Made by a program: the position numbers and the translations under genes. Of a DNA stretch of 64,000 nucleotides, positions 37,480 through 49,231 are shown one piece after another. This DNA is from Aspidapion aeneum (taxonomy: Eukaryota; Arthropoda; Insecta; Coleoptera; Brentidae), in NCBI GenBank assembly GCA_963576565.1, contig CAUYVT010000043.1, forward strand, positions 1-64,000. Direction: 5' to 3'. Under the pieces are notes generated by a model. That model was not told where the DNA came from. It saw only the letters and a program-made list of their open reading frames with translations, and searched no databases. Every line of letters begins with the position of its first letter. Within the stretch, counting starts at the first letter, position 1.

Positions 37480-38265
37480 TTAACACCAGTCTTCAATTTT
37501 TTAATAATTTTCGCCTCGCTGCAATACTTGCTCGGTGTGAATCGCTTCGGCAAACGGCCAACAAAAAACCTTGTACAGTTCAACGCGCAGAAAACCCAAG
37601 CAGCCCTGTTTTCAAAAAAGAGCAGCATCGGTGAGCCAAACATCATGCTATCTGGAAGTGCTGTCATATTGCAGAGCCAGTTGACCATCTTAGGAGTCAC
37701 TGCAGAGACCAACATGTCTTGGCACAGTCACGTGGCAGATATAGCTAAAAGGGCGTCCCAAAAGCTTGGGGTGCTATTTCGTACAAGACATCTGTATACA
37801 CCAAGCCAACTGCAGACACTCTACAAAGCCCAACTATGGAGTACTGCTCACATATATGGAGTGCGGCACCCAAACATACCCAAATGCTTTTGAAAACCGT
37901 GCAAAAACGAGCTATCAAGCTGATTAATGACCCCGCACTTACCCGTAGCTTGAATAGTCTCGAACATCGAAGAACTGTGGGCGATCTATCTCTCTTCTAC
38001 AGGTATTATTACGGAAAATACTCTGAAGAGTTGGCACGTATGATCCCCCGGGAGTAGCACCTACTAGACGAACACATCAAACAGACGGTAACCATCAATT
38101 TACTGTCAAAATAGAGGCACCAAGAACCTCATTATATCAGAATTCATATCTCTGGAGAACAGCATCACTGTGGAATAAACTCCCTGCGACAGTTTTCCCT
38201 GCAGGTTACAACCTGAACCGTTTCAAAACCAACATACACCAACATTTCCGCGCACTGGCCGCTTC
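37480..38265 (+). pseudogene. Jockey-like RT C-terminal fragment
   Basis: Two overlapping frames (37480-37893 and 37836-38057) followed by a third read the post-RT domain of a jockey-group element. The blocks are LVQFNAQKTQAALFS, LGVTAETNMSWHSHV, MEYCSHIWSAAP, SLEHRRTVGDLSLFYRYYYG, then after a stop LWRTASLWNKLP. The upstream RT core is absent. It probably inserted into, or was captured by, the surrounding hAT element. Confidence 0.75.
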
Positions 38266-38329
38266 TCGAGCGTGATAGGGATCTCCTTGCGAGTGCGCTT
38301 AACCGTAAAAAAAAAACGAGCGCTGTATA

Positions 38330-38936
38330 GTAGGCGTTGTCATTCCATCGTAGTCTACACGTTGCTTTAGAGAAAAATGAGATAGGTCTCAAAGAATATG
38401 TGATAGAGGCATATACTTCTGCTGTTGAAGGTTTTAAAGAAACATTATATTCAGAATCAACATTTTGCTGAAAGGTTTTGTTCAACTACAGTGTATTCCG
38501 ATCATTGGATAACATTATTAACCATATGAAAATACGATTTTTGGATGAAAGTCAGAAGTTAGCTGTAGCTGTACAACATTTTCTAAAAATGAACTTTGAA
38601 GGTAGTTTGGAATTTATTCAGCTTTACGCAGATACTTTTTCAATTGATAAGGAGATTTTAAAAGCTGAAATGCCAGTAATAAAGAACCGCATTGGGAAAC
38701 AAGGCGAAGATATTACATCCGTTGTCACAAAAGCCACATTTCCAAGTACATACTCTGCTTCATGTGAACGATCATTTTCAACAATGAGAAGAATAAAAAA
38801 TTGGTTAAGATCCATGGGTCAAGAGCGATTCAGTATTTTAGGTCTTGCAAATATTGAAAAACAGGAAATAGAAAGTTGCTTCTTCAATAAAATTGTACTA
38901 TTAAATGTTGGCGTCAATAAAAATGTTTTTTAAACT
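38330..38936 (+). pseudogene. hAT transposase C-terminal remnant
   Basis: Frames read ALEKNEIGLKEYVIEAY, then FRSLDNIINHMKIRFLDESQ, then the hAT dimerisation block TYSASCERSFSTMRRIKNWL, QERFSILGLANIE and the stop. This is the C-terminal half of a ZMYM/KRBA-type hAT transposase. The N-terminal zinc finger and the first catalytic residues are missing, and a stop near 38470 separates the two pieces. Confidence 0.78.
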
Positions 38937-39508
38937 TTTAGGCTTTCTTTTAATTTAACTTTGCTTTGAGGGTTGATTTGTATGATACGTTTATTTTACA
39001 CTATAAAATATTCCTATCTTGACACAATACCTTGCAATACAAAACATGTTTCACTATGAGGTATTACGAGACGAGGCGCTCTAGCCCGCTCAGATCTAAT
39101 TACCTAACTTCGCCCATGGTCGTCTCCTCTCTATTTTTTCAAATTTTTGTAATAGACCCGGTACCGGCCGTGGTCGTTATCATTTAATTAATCGGCGTAC
39201 GTTAATTATTTATTTACATGATGTCTGTCACTTTCTATTCTGATTGGAGGTAAATTAAAAGACAATAATTATGGCATTTGTGGTAAATGCACTCGCGGAT
39301 GCTAATTTGCATATGAGATCAAAAGTTATGCAAATTTTGGAAATAAACATTGGAACTATAACAACAAAAAGGTGTGTTTTGTAAACCGTAATACAGGGAT
39401 TTTTTCGATTGTGATTGAATGATGATTTTAGCACGGACTATAGAGCTTAGGATTTTTTTTTGCATAATCAGCAGTACATATAGCTTTGGTTCCAGCCAAT
39501 GAATTATA

Positions 39509-39716
39509 CAGGGTGTTTCCTCATTGAATGTCAATATTTATGGGGGTGATTTTTGGGCCCATTTTAAGAAAAAAACTTCATATGAACATATGTCCTAAAC
39601 GTCTAAAAGATATTAACAATAAATGATTTATTTTTGAAAACTTTACCACCCTGTATCTCAAAATGGGCCCAAAAATCACCCTCATAAATATTGCCATTCA
39701 ATTAGAAAACACTCTG
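39509..39716. mobile_element. Palindromic MITE, 208 bp
   Basis: CAGGGTGTTTCCTCATTGAA and its reverse-complement counterpart CAGAGTGTTTTCTAATTGAA enclose matching GGTGATTTTTGGGCCCATTT arms. Nearly the whole element is self-complementary. TA precedes the left end; the right flank is CATA. Confidence 0.85.
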
Positions 39717-39791
39717 CATACGAAGTAACTGGAACGGCCACAGTTATACATTATGTTTGGGAGACTTAGGAAAAAATTAAATAGTTTTTTA

Positions 39792-39986
39792 CAGTGGCGT
39801 GTCATAGGGGGCCAGGGGGGGGGCCCTCTGCGCTTGTCGCCCCTGGCGCCCTTTGAGAAAAAAATGGAATTAATAGTGTTATTATTTTTAAAAAAAGTTT
39901 GTTATTTATTTGACTCCCATACCTATATTTGCGCCCCTTAAGGTCTTCGCCCCCCCCCCTCCCTTTTATCCACGACATGCTTACTG
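39792..39986. mobile_element. hAT-type MITE with CAGTGGCG end
   Basis: It starts CAGTGGCGTGTCATAGG and ends with an imperfect inverted copy (ACATGCTTACTG). Flanks GTTTTTTA and TTTTTTTA agree at 7 of 8 positions. The interior has long G or C runs. Nothing was recognised in 39995-41017. Confidence 0.6.
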
Positions 39987-41017
39987 TTTTTTTAGAGTGA
40001 GAACATACACGAATGGCAAATACGTTAGAGCATAAATATGGGGCATTCCCATGCATTTACACACGTGATGCTTGAAGCCAGGACCCCCCATTTAATTCTT
40101 AATGTTCCTTTTTCGGTTAGACAGGATTACGGTTATTGCGCATGCGTCAGTTTTTGTGGTTTTGGAACATACTCCACGTTACTTCTCTACATTATTTGAC
40201 AATAATTGTAAAAAATTAAGGGTTATGTCAATTATTTTTTTTTCTAAAAACTAGTTGGTTGGATGAAAATATATCAAATTGTGGATTAAAATCCGTCGCC
40301 AAAACCAAGAAGTGTAACCCACAAAAATGCGATTTTTAGATAAGCCCACTAACATACATAAAAAAGTCGCTCTACAAATCCACACAATCCACGTAACCAA
40401 ATTCCAAGCATTTACCATATTGAAATTTATTTTGACAGTTGCTAAAGCTGCTATGTAAAAATAAAAAATATTTTAAGCCCTCTCCTGTAAAACAGTAAAA
40501 AATCAGTTACGCCACTTCGTGGTATTGACGATGAATTGTAGTTTTTTTAAAATTAATGGTGCAGATTTATTATGGACACCATGAAGAATGTTTAACGGCT
40601 TTATAAACCACTCTTACTTTATTAACAAACTATAAAAAAAAATATATGTACTTACCTATGTAATTCCACTCCCTTACTTCTCCCGGACATTTTTCCACAA
40701 ACCGCACATGTTAGTTCCCATTTTTGACAAAAAAAAAACATAGCTTTACACGACAAAAGCAAAACACCGCAAAATATAAATAAACATCAAAGATGGCGTC
40801 CAGCCACACAGCAGCTGTGTATCTACGCGACAAAACACATGCATGCGCACTTGAAAATTCGTGTCTCCAAATTTAAATTTGCCACTGTTTTCAAAGGAAG
40901 CTATGAGTGCTTTACTTTTCGATTTTTTTAGGCAGTATTTATGCACACAGAAAAAAATGAAATGTTTGAGCGCAAGTGCCACGATATAAATACACACGTA
41001 GGAGATAGGCAGAGTTC

Positions 41018-42165
41018 TGAAGTATGGAGATTCATTTCTACAGTATAAAACACAACAATAAAAAAGTAAACATCCAAATCATCAAACCAGAACAATGGAC
41101 AGAACACTACAAGGGACTGCTGCAGGAGACGAGACCCGAATATCTGGCAGCCTTTGCGAGGAGAGACATAGGAGTACATGGAGAGGAAGTAATCATCGAA
41201 AAAGAAATGATAAAGAATAGTATTAATAAGCTTAAATCCGAAAAAGCTAGCGGACCTGGGGGAATATATGCTGAAATGCTCAAATATGGATCAGAGAAAC
41301 TACTCGAAAATCTCACATATATTTTCTATCAATGCATAAACGGACATGGAAAATTGCATTCATTTTCTCAATACATAAAAAAGGAAACAAGCTGGATTGC
41401 AACAATTAGAGAGGAATTTCAGTAACCAGTACTCTAAGTAGATTGTACGGTAGGATTCTTAGAGATCTAATAGAGAATGATTTTCATGAACAAGAAGATG
41501 AAGAGCAGAAGTGGGTTTCATGCAGGCAGATCTTGTAGTGATAATGTTTTTGTCTTAAACAAATAATTGAGAAAAGGAGCGCCAGAAATAAAGAGACTCA
41601 TGTTACCTTTGTGGACCTACAAAAAGCATATAATACCGTTCCAATAGAAAAATTATGGACAGTGTTAGAGCAAATTAATATCAATCATACATACATAAGA
41701 GCGATAAAAGAACTATACAAAGGGTCACAATCTAAAATTAAAATTGGAAATCCACTTTCAAAAGAATTCCTGGTAACAAAATGCTTAAGACAGGGATGTT
41801 GTATATCTCTAACTCTTTTTAAAATATATATCGCAGTAGCTCTAAAAAACTGGAAACGAAAAGTGCACGGCATGGGAATACAACTTAACGACCGATTTAC
41901 CATATACACACTACAGTTTGCTGACGACCAAGTAATTGTAGCTAATGATAAAGACGACATGGAGCATATGATGAGAAAGTTAACGGAAGAATACCAAAAG
42001 TGGGGATTAACAGTGAACGTGGACAAGACACAGTACTTAAGTATTGGAAACGAATCCAGTGAGTTAGAACTAGACAGTGAGTGACAATGAGTATGTATAC
42101 TTGGGTGTCACATTTGATAAGATAGGAACAGACTGTAAAGAACTAGAAAAAGTATAGTAAAAGCA
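41018..42165 (+). pseudogene. RTE-like element, part 1 (RT core)
   Basis: The pre-RT blocks read EQWTEHYKGLLQETRPEYL, INKLKSEKASGPGGIYAEML and KYGSEKLLENLTYIFYQCI. A frameshift near 41350 is followed by SVTSTLSRLYGRILRDLIEN, VTFVDLQKAYNTVP and the catalytic FADDQVIVA near 41930, then VNVDKTQYLSIG. Further stops and shifts show decay. The reading ends at 42165, where an insertion begins. The next codons reappear at 44942. Confidence 0.85.
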
Positions 42166-42169
42166 TTTT

Positions 42170-42960
42170 AATTATGATTTAATTTAATTTGTGATTTAAA
42201 AAAATTGTTTTAAAAAAAGCACAACACTGAAGCGGTAAATATGAAATATTTTTTACCATGTTACACAACGTTTAAAAGGAAATTTTATTATCTACAATGA
42301 AGTAAAAAACAATTTTTTTGATAAAGGATATGGTTTTCAGAAAATCAAATAAAACCTGTGCAAAACATAATTTTTAAAAAAAATAAATAAATGGCTCCCA
42401 TTTACGGACGTCGCTGGCGGGTTCGTTGTAAGTCAAACCCCATCGAGCTACAGACCCTTGAAACGAGAATTTTACTGTCAATAAAGTGCATCATAGCATT
42501 TTTTTAAATTAGGCTTAGTTTTTGAAAAGATTAGATAAAACTTGTAACAAAAATATTTTAATTTGTGATTTTTTAAAATTGGTTAAATTTACGGGCGCCT
42601 CTGAACTTATAAACATGAAACCAATCCGACTTTCTTGTACAGCATTTTAAAGGAAATTTTATTTGCTACAATAGTGTATAACACATTTTGTTCTATAAAC
42701 CTTGGTTTAAAAAAATCGAATAAATCATGGAAAAAACATGGATATTTTTTTTACTTTTTTAAATTACTTCAATTAACGGACGCCGCTGAAGAGTTTATAA
42801 ATAGTTGACCCCCATCGAGTTGTACCTTTTTCAAAAGGAAATTTCATTGTCTACAATAAAATATATTAAACATTTTTCTCTTAGAAGCGTATTTTTTGAT
42901 AAAATTTGAGAAAACCTGTGTTTGACTCTTAAGCTCTCTTACCTTTTTGTACGTCACTAA
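42170..42960. repeat. Diverged tandem repeat, ~190 bp x 4
   Basis: Each unit runs through AAAGGAAATTTTATT, CTACAAT, a T-rich block, AATAAAACCTGTG, then ACGGACGCCGCTG and CCCCATCGAG. The units match only loosely, so the array is old. The following interval 42960-43600 has no recognised feature. Confidence 0.65.
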
Positions 42961-43602
42961 ATTTACACAAAAAAAATAAAAATAATTAAAAAACGTGCCG
43001 TTTAAAGCACTAAATTTTAAAAAATTGGTTATTTTCTAACTTACTTACTTTAAGTTAAAAGTTACTCCCACTCCATTACAATATTTAAAAATACATTTAA
43101 AGAACGGATTTTGTAGCTGATAAAATTCTCTACAAGATATGTTCTTAGAACAAAGTATTTCGGAGCTTATGCCGTCTAAAGTAGAAAAAATCAGAAAATT
43201 TGCCCAAGCACGTGATTTTAGTCATTTTTGGAAATTACCTAGCTCCGTTACTACTGCTCACAGAACCACCATAGTACCACCCAATTGTAGATAATTATAT
43301 CCCCTAAAAAATTTCATATAATTCTTTTTGCGATTTAGTGTACTGGATCGAAGTTACAGGCAAAAAGTGCCAATTTTTGATGGTTTTTTCAGGATGGCGG
43401 AGGAAGCACAGGGGTGGGGGTGACGAAAACTCAGATTTTTTACTACCCTTTCGACCTTAATAACATATCCAAAATTTAGAACTACCGGGCCTTTTGTAGG
43501 GTAAAACTCCTCTATTCAATGTACTATTATTTCTGTGCTTGCTATTAGTCAATACGAGGTATTTCGCACCCTGTGATGTATCACATTTTAATACTATACA
43601 TC

Positions 43603-44010
43603 AGGGTAAAAAATTTTGTCTACAATGAAAACACGTTCTTTTCTTGAATAAATTGTTTTACCTTAAAACAATTTGTTTTGAATTAAAATATTTTTTTTTA
43701 GTTCAACGCAGCGTTTAATCTTGAAATGATACTTTATTTTTCTTCTTTAATTGTTTTTTTTCAGTATACTCCATTTTGTAACAAAGCAAATTGTCTTCAT
43801 ATAAGTAATATTTTGCTTCCAGAGAAAACGGTGCCTTAGATTAATTCAGTTCCAATTTATATTAAAACAATTTTTGTTTCACATTAAAATAAAGAGGCAA
43901 GACATTTTTTGTGCTATATCAAGAAAATGTTCTCTTGGTGAAGAGGAGAGCACAAATTATTTTACATCAAAGGAATTTGCTTTGATCTAAGACAATTTCT
44001 TTTACCGTGT
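43603..44010. mobile_element. MITE, ACACGGTAAA family, copy 1
   Basis: About 408 bp, with more than 85 percent of the aligned text shared with 54231-54639 in the same orientation (for example AGTATACTCCATTTTGTAAC). The right end TTTACCGTGT is clear; the left end CAGGGTAAAAAAT is diverged. Confidence 0.8.
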
Positions 44011-44058
44011 ACGAGAATTGAGCCTCCGGTAGGTAATATATATATATAGATATGTACT

Positions 44059-44585
44059 GTCCGACTAGAATAAAAAGAGGCGCAAAAAAGATGGCTCAAC
44101 TCAATCTATCTCCCTCTGTTTACGGCACTTTGGTCTTACTGGGTAGTCTTCATTTTTAGCAAATTTACCATGAACAAAATTTTAATATTACAAGAAAAGA
44201 CGGTACTCGCCCGGTACGCTTAACGAAATCGACTTCAGCCCGTTCATTATTTACACCCTTTTATTGGGTTTCTATTGTTGTTGTGTGGAGTTGCAATTTA
44301 AAAGTTATAACGTATCGTTTTGGATTTTTGCAATTTTTAGAAAGTCAATTGGTATTTTTTTAGGTTTCTATATAATATAATAAGTATAAAACTTTTGAAA
44401 AAATATTTCTTTTTAAGAAAAATAAGGTATGATGGAGTTTTCCAGCAAAAAAAGGCTTAGGAGAAGTAAAATAAAAAATTAATACCTAATAATGATGAAT
44501 TAAAAAATTATAGCACGCCACTGGACAGAGAGAGATAGCGCTTATTGAAGCCATCCTTTTGTGCCTCATTTTATTCTGGACGGAC
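44059..44585. mobile_element. MITE, GTCCGNCNAGAATAAAA family
   Basis: Inverted ends (GTCCGACTAGAATAAAAAGA and, reverse-complemented, GTCCGTCCAGAATAAAATGA) extend about 60 bp through GATGGCT and CTATCTC. The interior is related, in reverse, to 56530-56775. Confidence 0.8.
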
Positions 44586-44941
44586 AATATCTTCAATTGA
44601 ATTAATTTATTTATTTTGAATTGTGTTCATCATTTGAATTGTAATTAATTAGAAACTATATAGGTACATCTCATGTTCTAGTTTACATTATTAATTATAC
44701 AGTTTGAATTTTTTTAACAACAAATGTTGAATTATTTTGCGGTGTGAAAATGAGGCGGTTTCCGGGATAGATCTAATAACAATAATTTTTAACAGAGACC
44801 AATTTTTTTGGAATAACTTGATTTAAAAGTACCTAATACAATTTGTGGGCAAAAATTTTTTGATATATTTTTTAATATTTTGGAAGCAAATGTGACCCAT
44901 GTGACCTGACTATTTTTTAATGACTTTGATTAAAAAAAAAG

Positions 44942-45322
44942 GTATTGGAACAGACTGTAAAGAACTGGAAAAAAGAATAGTAAAAGCAAAAAGGTTATTG
45001 GATGTTTTAACAGTATTTTATCGAGCAGAGAGATAAAAAAGAATGTAAAATTTAACATATATGAAACAATGGTGATAAGCACGCTGTTGTATTGAATAGA
45101 GACTTGTCGCGTAACAGAAAAATACAAAACAAAAATGGAAAGTGTCGAAATGGATGCAATAAGAAAATCAATGAGAATATCTAGAATAGATCACATAAGA
45201 AATGAGATCATAAAATAAAGAATGGGAATCGAGGAAAGCATAACGGATGACATGACTAAAAGGCAACTGATATGGTACGGCCATGTACAACATGTATGAT
45301 GAACGACGAGAGCTTACTAAAA
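44942..45322 (+). pseudogene. RTE-like element, part 2
   Basis: This continues part 1: DCKELEKRIVKAKRLLDVL, then after frameshifts SVEMDAIRKSMRISRIDHIR, MGIEESITDDMTKRQLIWYG and HVQHV. That is the standard tail downstream of RTE RT. It stops where the GTTCCATCA element starts. Confidence 0.82.
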
Positions 45323-45326
45323 GTTC

Positions 45327-47361
45327 GTTCCATCAAAGCGTGGGACGGTTATAGAACGGTACGAAAAATCCTGTTTGCGTTCCATGTCGACGTCGAACTG
45401 TTATGGGACAGTCAGTTTTCCGTTCCATCAAGCAACCTAAACTGGTTTCGGTATCCTCTGAAAGACAAGAATTGCAGACAGGCGCATTCGAAGGCGCGGA
45501 AAAATTGTATGTAAAACACACACATTTCTAGTTTACATCACCTGAGATAAAAATATACCATAAAGTTACATTAAATTTACATTTGTCTAAGAAAATTAAA
45601 AAAACAATAAATAACCCAAAAAATTAAAATTTTTGTCATAATAAATTGTAAATATACAAATATTTTTTAAATTTCCAAAAAAAAAAATGTGCAACATCTT
45701 GATTGTTGATTTTTTTGCAAGAGCCTCTTAATTTTTATTACTACGGGACTGCGGAATGCTGTAGGTATACCACATGGAAAAAAGCTATACTGAAGAGGGT
45801 AGCCTGCTTAGAAAAAGAAAAACTAGTTTAGAGGGTGATAGAGGTGTTGATTTTCGTTACTTTTGAGTACTCGTTACTAATCGTAACTCGACTTCTAAGT
45901 AATCATTTTATATATTCGTTACTATCGTTACTTCGATTACTTTAACAGTATTCAATTCAATCATTCAATTAGTGCAAAATTCTCGGACTGTCATTAATTC
46001 GAAGATCATTTACTTGTAGGTATATTTTTGTTTAATATTATGGAAATATTCAATTATAATTTTCAAAATGTGGGGGGCTAAAATAAAAAAAATGAAGGTA
46101 GGAATTACGTAAGAACTGTCTTGTGTACAACTCTGTTTTAAAAATCTAATGCCTTACATAAATCTAAAAATAAATAAAAATAGAGACAAATACTAAAATA
46201 ATCGAAGGAATCCAAGTAATCATTTAATTTTCGGATCGGTATTCGTTACTCCGTTATTTCTGGCAGGTGATTGGATAGGAATAGAAACATAAGGGTTTAC
46301 CCTGATCGCAGCTAATCCCGGTGACCTGTGAACTAAAAGTTAAGAAGAGGGGTAACACCGGATATGAAACTTTACACCAAATTTGGCGGAAGAACAAACA
46401 ACTTCGCTTTAAAGCATCGACATTAAGGCAGTGGCGTACATACGGGGGGGGCTGGGGGAACCCGCCCCCCCCCCCGAAGCTAAGATTTTTTTGAATATTT
46501 TCCACATATTTCATGAATACAAACATAAAATAGCATAAAATACAGCCTCATGAGATCTCGCCCCCCCCCCAAAACTCTCGGGCCCACCCCGAAACTTTTT
46601 TCTATATACGCCACTGCATTAAGGTCATTATAACTATATACCTAACAAAGTACAAGCTACAAAATGTGATTTTGCTAACTTCTTAGAAGTATCACGATCT
46701 CTATTTCCTAAAAATTAATAAAATCACAAAAACCTTGTGAATATTATGGCTTTCTATAATATGTAATTTCACAAATATTTTGTAAAAATTAAATTACAAA
46801 TAAATAAATATATAAATTTAACATAAAACTTGTGATATTAAAAAAAATTAATATTTTTTCAGAAGTTTCGCCCAAAAATATTTGCTAATGCAAGTCCGTT
46901 TTAATTTTTGGTATATTTAGTTTATTAGGCAGTCTGTAGTGGTTTATAGTTTGTGAATATAAATTAAATTTAATTGTTTTATCTGCATTTTAAAAAACTA
47001 AAATTAAACATTTATTATGAGAATCCTATGTAATTGTGTAATTCTTTCTGTGTGCAACTTTTATTTCGTGCTCTCGAATTCATACGTTGCCTTCGATGTA
47101 TCTTCACCTCCCCTTCTGTATCTTCACGCGAGGCGACGAAACCCACCCTTTCTTTTAGTCACGTGACATTAAATTTAACCCTCTCGCATATGATCACATG
47201 TCTGAAGTAAGTTGATCTCTCATTCGAACAGCATTCGTTTTTTGGACAGTTATTTGGTCGTTCCATCAAACCAAAACCGTTTTAAAACAGTCCTCGTACT
47301 GCATGCGCGCACTTTAGGATTTTTCGGACCGTTCTAGGACCGGCGAAGGGCCTGATGGAAC
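45327..47361. mobile_element. TIR element with GTTCCATCA ends, 2.0 kb
   Basis: The left end GTTCCATCAAAGCGTGGGAC and the reverse-complemented right end GTTCCATCAGGCCCTTCGCC share TAGAACGGT and CGAAAAATCCT further in. A second inner pair of GTTCCATCAA motifs lies at about 45421 and 47260. No transposase frame is present. A hAT MITE is nested at 46429-46616. Target duplication is unclear (possibly CTTACTAAAA versus CTTCTCAAAG). Confidence 0.72.
46429..46616. mobile_element. hAT-type MITE with perfect 8-bp target duplication
   Basis: Starts CAGTGGCGTA and ends TACGCCACTG; CATTAAGG is repeated exactly on both sides (46421-46428 and 46617-46624). Long G and C runs lie inside. Its right half recurs at 49129-49231. 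Confidence 0.9.
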
Positions 47362-47570
47362 CCTTCTCAAAGAAGGTCCTAGAATGGCAACCAATAGGGC
47401 GCAGAAAAAGAGGGCGTCCTAAACTAGAATGGCAAGTCAATACAAAGATCAGTGAGTCAACAAAATCTGACAGAAGATGATTGTCAGGATCGAAGGAGGT
47501 GGGAAATAGGCGTCGGACAACATAGAAAAACGTTCTAAACCGACATAGTAGTAGTAGCACTAAAATTTGA
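47362..47570 (+). pseudogene. RTE-like element, part 3 (C-terminus)
   Basis: Frames read KKVLEWQPIGRRKRGRPKLE, then after a shift DCQDRRRWEIGVGQHRKTF and a stop. This is the terminal GRRKRGRPK...DRRRW block of RTE-type proteins, and it completes parts 1 and 2. From 47570 to 49128 no gene was recognised. A lone CAGGGTGTCCC mariner-like end lies at about 47731. Confidence 0.82.
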
Positions 47571-49128
47571 CTTGATTTAAATGATTTTTGCGCGTTGCCT
47601 TAATTTATTAAATATGTTTTAATACTTTTGTAAAAAAATATTGTTAGTTGTTATCAATTTCTACGTAACTATATTTATAAATTCTCTGCATATAAGTAGG
47701 CATAAATGTGGGTATAATCAATATTTATACAGGGTGTCCCAGATAAAATTTACTACATGGGAATTTTGGAAACGGTAAGAGATACAGTTTTGGTTAAAAC
47801 TGAAAACGTTGCGCTATTCCAAGTCCATTTAGATGTGTCGAAATTAAACATATCTACAGGGATTCTCAAAATATCGAGCAAAAACTAAAAATTGTGTTTT
47901 TTTAAATTTAAAATATCGTCGCCATCTTTAAAACTCATTCAACAATTTCATGTTATAATGAGACAACATATTTTTATTTTTTGGAGTTTAGAGTGCAAAG
48001 CATTCTTCGATAGATTTTGTCGAATTGAAAAATGTCGCCAATAGATGGCGCTGCTTTTAGTACAATCTCAAAAATATTTGGTAGAAAAGCCATGCAAGTC
48101 GCATTTTAAAATTCGTATAGAAAAGGCCCGAACCTAATGTGATTTTGACGTTGATAAAAATCTACTAAGACTTCACTTGAAAATAAAGTAAAAACATTGC
48201 TGTTTTGATTTGATATTAGCGTTATTACAACGCCGTTTTTAGCAACGTTATTTTTTATGACGTTAATGAATGACCTATTAAGTTTGTTTTCATATATGCA
48301 ATAAACGTGTTTTCCTAGCAGCTTTTAAGAGGGAGCTCTACTAATGGCATATAATGAGCTTGTAAGGGTTTTGAAGTAACACTTTTATGGGAAAAGTATT
48401 TAATATTTTTTTATAAAACTTTTGACATTTAGTAGAGAAAAGAATTCTTCAGCGCGCATTTAAATCCCCAATAAAAAAAATTAAACCTGAAACGTCAAAA
48501 AACGTGCCTAAATTACGCCATGCATTTAAGTCTCTTCTTAAAAATGCAAAATTTTTTATTTCCATATACTCTGCACCGCCTCCACAGATTTAACGGCTTC
48601 AGTAAATTTTAATTATTTTATAGCTGTCTTTTATTGTATAGAAATAAGTTTTGATATTAAAAGAAAAAATTAAATTTTATACAACGTTTTTTTTTTCTCA
48701 CGCGTTTTTTACGTGTTAAACACGTGATTGTGCTATCTGGGATAATCTTATAGTCCGACCATTGTTTATGATAGAGATACACTAGTAGATGATAAGATCT
48801 ATGAAGATGTACTAGACTTTCAATTCCTAACTAGGACCAGATGACAAGGACAATTTTTCTTAGTGTAAATGAAACGAAAATTTTCAAGACATTGATAATG
48901 GCAAAAGCGCTGTGTCTAATGAAAACTAAATAACAATACAAACAAATATAGCACTCAGTACAAAAAATGCCCCCTCTTTATTTCAAAGTACAGTGCACGC
49001 AACCACCCACCACACTGATAACTTTTTATATTAATTAGCCTTATAAAAAGTGTTCTTAATATAATAGAGACCTTTTGCAAGCAGTCCATTAGCTAACTTT
49101 ATCCTTTATCAGTGGGCTATAAAAGAAT

Positions 49129-49231
49129 ACAAACATAAAATAGCATAAAATACAGCCTCATGGTGTCTGCCCCCTCCCCCCCAAAACTGTCTCGGGCCCA
49201 CCACGAAACTTTTTACTATATACGCCACTGT
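49129..49231. repeat. Fragment of the CAGTGGCG hAT MITE
   Basis: GAATACAAACATAAAATAGC through TATATACGCCACTG matches the right half of 46429-46616. The left half is missing. The interval 49232-50083 has no recognised feature. Confidence 0.8.

Larger units (their letters stand above)
37351..39118 (+). mobile_element. hAT element with 8-bp target duplication
   Basis: The ends CATGGGCGAAG and (reverse-complemented) CATGGGCGAAG are perfect over 11 bp. They are flanked by GTGGTCTC (37343-37350) and GTCGTCTC (39119-39126), an 8-bp duplication with one difference. The interior holds a hAT transposase C-terminus and an unrelated jockey-like fragment. The interval 39127-39508 holds no gene. Confidence 0.8.
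42166..44941. mobile_element. 2.8-kb insertion splitting the RTE-like element
   Basis: About 45 bp of RTE sequence before the insert (42121-42165, GGAACAGACTGTAAAGAACT) is repeated after it (44942-44987). The insert ends in TTAAAAAAAAA. It contains a four-copy tandem repeat and two MITEs (listed) but no reading frame. The 45-bp duplication is longer than usual for any superfamily I know. A segmental duplication cannot be excluded. Confidence 0.6.

Noticed and set aside
45272..45514. 80-codon plus-strand frame at the RTE/GTTCCATCA junction
   Set aside because: It crosses the junction between two mobile elements; its first part is RTE sequence read out of frame and the rest is TIR sequence.
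47731..48750. Lone CAGGGTGTCCC end as a complete mariner-like MITE
   Set aside because: No matching inverted end could be found downstream, so only a single terminus is supported.
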